Of a stretch of 64,000 bases of DNA, positions 57,780-64,000 are shown piece after piece. Origin of the DNA: Sipunculus nudus (taxonomy: Eukaryota; Annelida; Sipuncula; Golfingiida; Sipunculidae); contig CM049307.1 in assembly GCA_026874595.1 (NCBI GenBank), positions 93,474,330-93,538,329 of the forward strand, written 5' to 3'. Below the pieces are notes generated by a model. The model was not told the origin of the DNA and did no database searches. It saw only the letters and a list, made by a program, of their open reading frames with translations. Each line of letters begins with the position of its first letter. The first letter of the stretch is position 1. The translations under genes were made by a program, and so were the position numbers.

Positions 57780-59240
57780 CATTAGTACCACCGGGGGAAG
57801 TGGAATTCTTAGCAGCCTGCACAGGGGCCATGAATCGCAAGCGCAAATAACAGCTATTTGATACCATAAAAGTGTCAAGACTGCCGCCAGGTGTAGTGGA
57901 TATCAGAGCGGGATGCCAGAGGGGACCCACTGAGTCGCGAGCAAATAGCAGCTTATTGCTACCATAAAAAGTGTCAAAACTGTCGCCAAGCGGAGTGGAG
58001 ATATCAGCGGTTTTCCAGAAAGGCCGCCATGAATCGCAAACGTAAAAAGCAACTATTTGCTTCCAGAAAAAAAAGTGTCAAGACTGCCGCCTGGGAGTGT
58101 GGACAGGCAAGCGACAAGCCACAGGGGCACTATGAATCGCACGCGCAAATAGCAGCTATTTGCTTCCCTAAAAAAATGGGAGGGGGTAAAATTTATGGTG
58201 GGATCGCAATGAGTGTTAAAACTGCCGCCAGGGGGAGTGGACATGTGAACGGCCTGCCGAGAGGTTCCAATGAGTCGCACTCGGAAATAGCAGCTATTTG
58301 CTACCCTTAAAAGTGGCAAGACTAGCGCCAGGGAGAGTGGAGATCTCAGCGGTCCTCATGAATCGCACTCGCAAAAACAGCTATTTGCTACAATTAAAAG
58401 TGTCAAGACTATTTGCGCGTTGGACACATGTGGTCCCCTCTGGCAGCCCGCTCTGATATCCACTCCCCCTTGCAGCAGCTGCAATTTGCGCTTGCGATTC
58501 ATTGTCACCACTCTGGCAGCCCGTTTTGACATTCTTTCTCCCTGGAGGCTGTTATGACACTATTTATGGTATCAAATGGCTGCTATTTGCAAGTGCAATT
58601 CACGGGGCCCTTCTAGCAGGCCGCTTGGAACACCACTCCCTCTGGCGGTAGTCTTGACACTTTTTATGGTAGCAAATATCGGCTAATTGCGCGTTGGACT
58701 CATGTGGTCCCCTCTGGCAGCCCGCTTTGATATCCACTCCACCTGGCGGCTGTCGTGACACTCTTTATGGTATCAAATAGCTGCTAGTTGCAAGTGCAAT
58801 TCACGGGGCCCTTCTGGCAGGCCGCTTGGAACACCACTCCCTCTGGCGGCAGTCTTGATACTTTTATGGCAGCAAATATCGGCTATTTGCGCGTGGGACT
58901 CGTAGTCGCTTCTCTGGCAGGCTCGCTATCCTAAAAAAATTGGGAGGGGGTTATATTTATGGTAGCATCGCATTGAGTGTAAAGACTGTCGCCAGGGGGA
59001 GTCGACATGATAATGGGCAGACAGAGGGCCCCCATGGATCACACGCTCAAATAGCAGCTATTTGCTACCTTTAAAAATTTAGGATTGGGTAAAATTTATG
59101 TCAGTATCGCATTGTATGTTAAAACTGCCGCTAGGGGGGAGTGGATATGAGAGCGGTCATCCAGAGGGGCCCCCATGAATCGCACGCTGATGTGACTTTT
59201 CTCAGGCAGTTTCTCATTAGTGCCGCCAGGAGGAGTCGAA
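57780..59240. repeat. Bidirectional repeat field with CTCF-like motifs
   Basis: Units of about 90-120 bp combine cgca(c/a)gcgcaaatagcag-type sequence with the near-palindrome aaatagcagctattt, then gtgtcaagactgccgccag and ggggagtgga, then gcctgccagaggggccc. Units run forward at 57780-58410, reverse at about 58420-58925 and forward again at about 58930-59240. The gccgccagggggagtgg core resembles the vertebrate CTCF core ccascagrkggcr. No coding capacity is supported. Confidence 0.75.
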
Positions 59241-59327
59241 ATTTCCGTCTTATAGGTAACCCAAATTTTATGAGCAAGGCTCAAATGCTGAGTTCTTGTC
59301 ACGGGTATAATATAGTTTGTCCATAAT

Positions 59328-62300
59328 ACAGGTAACCCTTACCCATCTGGCATGGATCACGCCAGTAAGTGCGTTCTCAGGTCTCCTGATATACCCGAGA
59401 TATGTGTTACCCTAACCCTTCGGGCACGGATAATTGTAAAGTGTTTGTCCCAGATTCCGTTTAATGTCCGTGATATAGGTATCCCTTACCCTTCGGGCAA
59501 GGTATACTAAATTTAAAGCATGACACTGGTGACATATATATTATATATGGTATTTCGGGAAAGGATTTACCCTAAGCCTTCGGACATGAAATATTCCAGT
59601 TAGTGTTTGTCACTAGTGATATAATTATCCTATATCCGGGATACGGGTTACCCTAACCCTTCGAGCATGATATACACCAGTAAGGGTTTGTCTCTATTAA
59701 TATATGGTAAATCCTGAATACAACATAACCTAGGCCTTCGGACATGAAATACTCGTGTGTTTGTCACTTTTAATATATGCTATATTTGGGATACTCGTTA
59801 CCCTTAGCTTTTGGACTGGAAATACTCCAGTCAGTGTTTCTCACTAGTGGTATATGCTACATCCGGCATACGGGTTACCCTAACCCTTCGGGCATGAAAT
59901 ACTTCAGTATTAATATATAGTGTATGCTGGATACGCGTAACCCTAAGTTTTCAGATATGAAATACTCCAGCCAGTGTTTATCACAATTAATTTATGCTTA
60001 TACGGGATACGGGTTACCCTTAGCTTCAGGACTAGAAATACTTCAGCAAGTGTTTGTTATTATTAACATATACTATATCCGTTTTTCGGGTTACCCTAAC
60101 ACTGCGGACATGAATGCTCCAATAAGTGTTTACTTCAGCACGTGATTGCCACTATTGTTACATGGAATATCCGGACTACGGGTTACCCTAACCCTTCCGC
60201 CCTGGAAATATTCCAGTTAGTGTTTGCCGCTATTAATGTATGCTTTATCGGGAATACGGTTTACCGTATCCCTAAACCGTATCCCTTCGAGCATGAAATA
60301 CTCCAGTAAGTGTTTACCCAGTAAGTGTTTGTCACTATTAATATATGCTATATCCGTGTATCGGGTTATCTTAACACTGGGGACAAGAACTACTCAAATA
60401 AGTGTTTCTCACTAGTGATATATGCTATATCCGAAATACGGGTAACCCTTACCCTTCGAACATGAAATACACCAGTAATTGTTTACTCCAGTAAGTATTT
60501 GTCACTATTAATATATGTTGTATCCGTGTAACGGGTTACTTTAACACTGCGGACATGAAATACTCAAATAAGTGTATGTCACTATTAATATATGCTATAC
60601 CCGGGCTACAGGTTGCCCTATTCCTTCATTCATGAAATACTAGAGGTAAGTGTTTCTCACTATTCTTATATGGTATACCCTTGATTCGAGTTACCCCAAG
60701 CCTTCGAATATGAAATACTCTAGTAAGCGTTTGTCACTTTTAACATAAGCTATATAAGGGATACGGTTTACCCTAACTTTTTGGGATGAAATACTCCAGT
60801 AACTGTTTGTCACTATTAATATATGCTATCTACGGGATACGGGTTGCCCTAACCCATTGAACAAGAAATACACCACTTAGTGTTTACTCCAGTAAGTGTG
60901 TGTCATTCTTATTATATGGTATATGCTTGGTTCGGGTTACACTAACCATCTGGGCCTGAAATACCCCAGTTAATGTTTGTCACTATTACTACATGCTTTA
61001 TCAGGGATATGGTTTACCGTAACCTTCGGGCATGACATACTCCAGTAAGTGTTTGTCACTATTGATATATGCTTTATCCGGGAAACGGGGCATCCTAATC
61101 TTTCTGGCATTAAATACTCCCATAAGTGTTTGTCATATTTAATATATGCTAAGCCTGGATACGTGTTACCTTAACTTTCTGGCATGAAATACTCGAGTCA
61201 CTTTTCTTACAAGGGATATATCCTATATCCGGAATACTTGTTACCATAACCCTTCGGGCTTGACGTACTCCAGTAAGTGTTTGTCGCTATTAACATATGC
61301 TATTTCCGGGATACGGAAATACCCTTCGGATATGATCGAAATACGCCAGTACGTGTGTGTCCCTATCAATATGTTGTTTATCCAGGATACGGGTTACCCT
61401 TATCCTTCGGACATGAAATACTCAGCTCAGTGTTTCTCATTAGTGAAAAATGCTAAAAACGGAATGCTTGTTACCCTATCCCTTCGGGCTTGACATACTC
61501 CAGTGAGTGTTTGTCATGGTTGACATAACCTATATCCGGGATACGGGTTACCCTGACCCTTCGGATATGATCGAAGTACCCCAGCAGGTGTTTGTCGCTA
61601 TTTATATGCTCTTTACACAAAATACGGGTTACCCTAACTCATCGGGCATGAAATGCTAGATGTTAAGTGTTTGTAACTATTAATATACGCTATATCCGGG
61701 ATACGGGTGACCCTTACCCTTCGAGCAGGAAATACACCATTAAGTGTTTACTCTAGTTAGAGTTAGTCATTATTAGTACTATCCTGTATACTAGTTACCA
61801 TATCACTTTAAATACTCCAGTAAGTGTTTGTCACTATTGAGATATGCAATATCTGGGATACGATTAACACTAACCCTTCGGATATGATCGAAACACTCCA
61901 GTAAGTGTTTATAACTATTAATATATGCTATAAACGGGATACTTGTTACCCTAACCCTTCGGGCTAGATATATTCCAGTAAGTGTTTGTCACTATTTACA
62001 TAAGCTATAACCAGGATACGGGTTACCCTAACCCTTCGGATATGATCGAAATATCCCAGAAGGTTTTTCTCACTATTAATATGTTCTTTATACAGGAAAG
62101 GGTTACCCTGACCCATCGGGCATAAAATACCTGTTTGTAACTATCAATATATGCTATATCCGGGAAACGGGTTACCCAAGCCCTTCGAGCATTAAATACA
62201 CCATTAAGTGTTTACCCCAGTAAGTGTTAGTCACTATCAGAATTTGCTATATACCGTATACTAGTAACCATTACACTTCGAAATGAAATTCTCCAGTGAT

Positions 62301-64000
62301 TGTTTGTCACTATTTATATATGCTATATCCAGGAAAAGGTCACACTAACCCTAAGGATATGATCGAAACACCCTAGTAAGTGTTTGTAACTATTAATTTA
62401 TGCTATATCCAGGATACGCGTTACCCTCAGTCTTAGGACATGAAATAGTCCACTCATTGTTTCTCATATGTGATATATGCTACATCCTGAATACGTGTTA
62501 CCCTAAGCCTTCGGGCATGAAATACTTCAGTTAGTGTTTGTCACTATTAATATATGCTGTATTTGTTTTACGGGATACCCTAACACAGCGGGCATGAATG
62601 CTCCAATAAGTGTTATTCACTTTCAACATAAGGTGTATCCTGGATACGGGCGACCCTAAGCCGTCGGACATAAAACACTCAAGTAAGTGTTTGTAAGTAT
62701 TAATATGTGTTATTTCCGTGACACGGGTTACCCTAACCGTTCCAGCATGAAACACACCAGTAAGTGTTTACTCCACTAAGTGTTTGTCACTGTTATTATA
62801 TGGTATCTCCGGGGTATGGGTTACCCTAATCCTTCCGGCCTGAAATGTTTCTGTTTAATGTTGGCCACTATTAATATATGCTTTATCGGGGATACGGTTA
62901 ACCGTAACCTTTCGGGCATGAAATACTCCAGTAAGTGTTTGTCAGTGTTTATATTTGGTATATCCTGGATACGGTTGACCCTAAGCCTTCGGACATAAGA
63001 TATTAGAGCTTAAGTGATTGTAACTATTAATATATGCTATATCCGGGATGCGGGTTACCCTTTGCCTTTGGACATGAAATACTCATGTCAGTGTTATTTA
63101 CTAGTGATATGTATGCTATAAACGGGATACTTGTTACCCTAACCCTTTGGGATTGATATACTCCAGTAAGTGTTTGTCACTATTTACATAGGCTATAACC
63201 AGGATAGGGGTTACACTCAACCTTCGGATATGATCGAAATATCCCAGTTTGTGTTTGTCACTATTATTATGTTCTTTATACAGGATAAGGGTTACTCTAA
63301 CCCATCGGGCATGAAATACCAGAGGATTAGTGTTTGTAATTACCAATATATGCTATATCTAGGAAACGAGTCACCCTTGCCCTTCGAGCACGAAATACAC
63401 CATTAATTCTTTACTCTAGTAAGTGTTAGTCACTATGAGTATTTGCTATATCCCGTATACTAATTACCATAATACTGCGAAAGTAATACTCCAGTAATTT
63501 TTTGTCTCTATTTACATATGCTATAAACGGGAAAAGGTTACACTAACCCTCCGGATATGATCGAAACATTTAAGTAAATGTAAATAACTATTAATGTATG
63601 CTACATCCGGGATACGCGTAACCCTTAGTCTTTCGACATGAAATACTCCAGTCAGTGTTTCTCACTAGTGATGTATGCTATATCCAAAATACGGGTAACC
63701 CTAACCCTCCGAAAATGAATTACTCAAGTCATTGTTTCTCACTATTATTATATACTATATTTGTTTTCCGGGATACCCTAACACTGCGGACATGAATGAT
63801 CCAATAAGTATTTGTCATTATTAATAAATGCTATACACGGGATACAGGTTACCTATTTCCTTCGGTCATGAAATACTACAGTAAGTGTTAGACACTATTA
63901 ATATATGGTGTATCCTAGATACGGGTGACCCTAAGTCATCGCAAGAGAAACTAAAGTAAGTGTAAGTAAGTATTAATATATGCTATATCCAGGATACGGG
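59328..64000. repeat. ~78-bp satellite with telomere-like core
   Basis: About 60 tandem monomers continue past the window end. The monomer order is tatatgctatatccgggata, then cgggttaccctaaccc, ttcgggcatgaaatactcca, and gtaagtgtttgtcactatta. The gggttaccctaaccc part is an inverted repeat (gggtta/taaccc with a 3-nt loop) and contains the ccctaa telomere motif once per monomer. Variant monomers with gatatgatcgaa occur at 61329, 61564, 61881, 62039, 62356, 63227 and 63554. Short open frames here are translated repeat. Confidence 0.95.

Noticed and set aside
58029-58310. Overlapping plus and minus frames in the CTCF-like field
   Set aside because: Repeat units happen to be open on both strands. 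The residues simply repeat with the unit, and there is no independent evidence of coding.
59328-64000. True telomere
   Set aside because: The telomere-like hexamer appears once per ~78-bp monomer and not as a pure tandem; this is satellite DNA.

Overview
The window is AT-rich, intron- and repeat-rich eukaryotic nuclear DNA. The most likely source is a mollusc, and probably a marine bivalve. That is inferred from split C-type lectin and PAN/apple-type exons with symmetric phase-1 introns, tRNA-derived SINEs, an L1-type LINE, TA-target pogo/Tigger-like elements, many (TA)n tracts and dense segmental duplication. There is no bacterial-style operon organisation. Most open frames are chance AT-rich frames, so real coding sequence had to be read from splice sites and protein motifs.

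1-8.6 kb: a small C-type lectin gene on the minus strand. Signal-peptide exon 5043-5108, N-terminal CTLD exon 4449-4655 and C-terminal CTLD exon 194-411. A palindromic MITE lies in its large intron and AT-rich DNA lies upstream. The last exon and its flanks recur as a paralogous block at 56.15-57.69 kb with a second C-terminal lectin exon (56334-56551).

8.6-28.5 kb: a direct tandem segmental duplication. Copy 1 is about 8775-22995 and copy 2 about 22996-28455. Copy 1 later received a 5.8-kb L1-type LINE on the minus strand (16588-22388, 12-bp target duplication, poly-A tail). Its ORF1 and ORF2 are broken by stops and frameshifts, and copy 2 keeps the empty site. Copy 1 also holds 2.6 kb missing from copy 2, including two tandem 93-bp Pro/Thr/Ser-rich candidate exons. 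A 182-bp block is identical between the copies.

28.5-36 kb: a PAN/apple-like candidate exon (28984-29220), three kinds of tandem repeat including a regular 38-bp minisatellite, a perfect palindromic oestrogen-response-element match at 31000-31014, and a tRNA-derived SINE fragment.

36-52 kb: two diverged copies of another duplicated segment (36.1-42.3 and 47.4-49.5 kb). They are distinguished by a SINE insertion with TSD at 39.1 kb, an inverted pair of related short coding sequences (38.2 and 48.7 kb), two pogo/Tigger-like non-autonomous elements (42.9-44.2 and 50.6-51.7 kb) and a Pro/Ala-rich frame beside a sharp strand-composition switch near 46.3 kb.

52-64 kb: a 63-codon candidate exon (52032-52220), a tandem duplication, microsatellites, the second lectin exon, and then two unusual repeat fields. 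The first (57.8-59.24 kb) is a repeat with 14 CTCF-like motifs arranged six forward, five reverse, three forward. The second (59.33 kb to the window end) is a satellite with a ~78-bp monomer containing a hairpin-forming, telomere-like core and visible higher-order periods.

Only the left lectin gene can be assembled end to end. The other exons (PAN-like, Pro/Thr-rich, second lectin exon) are phase 1-1 minus-strand modules, as expected for exon-shuffled extracellular receptors or lectins. Whether any of them belong to one transcript cannot be decided from the sequence alone.
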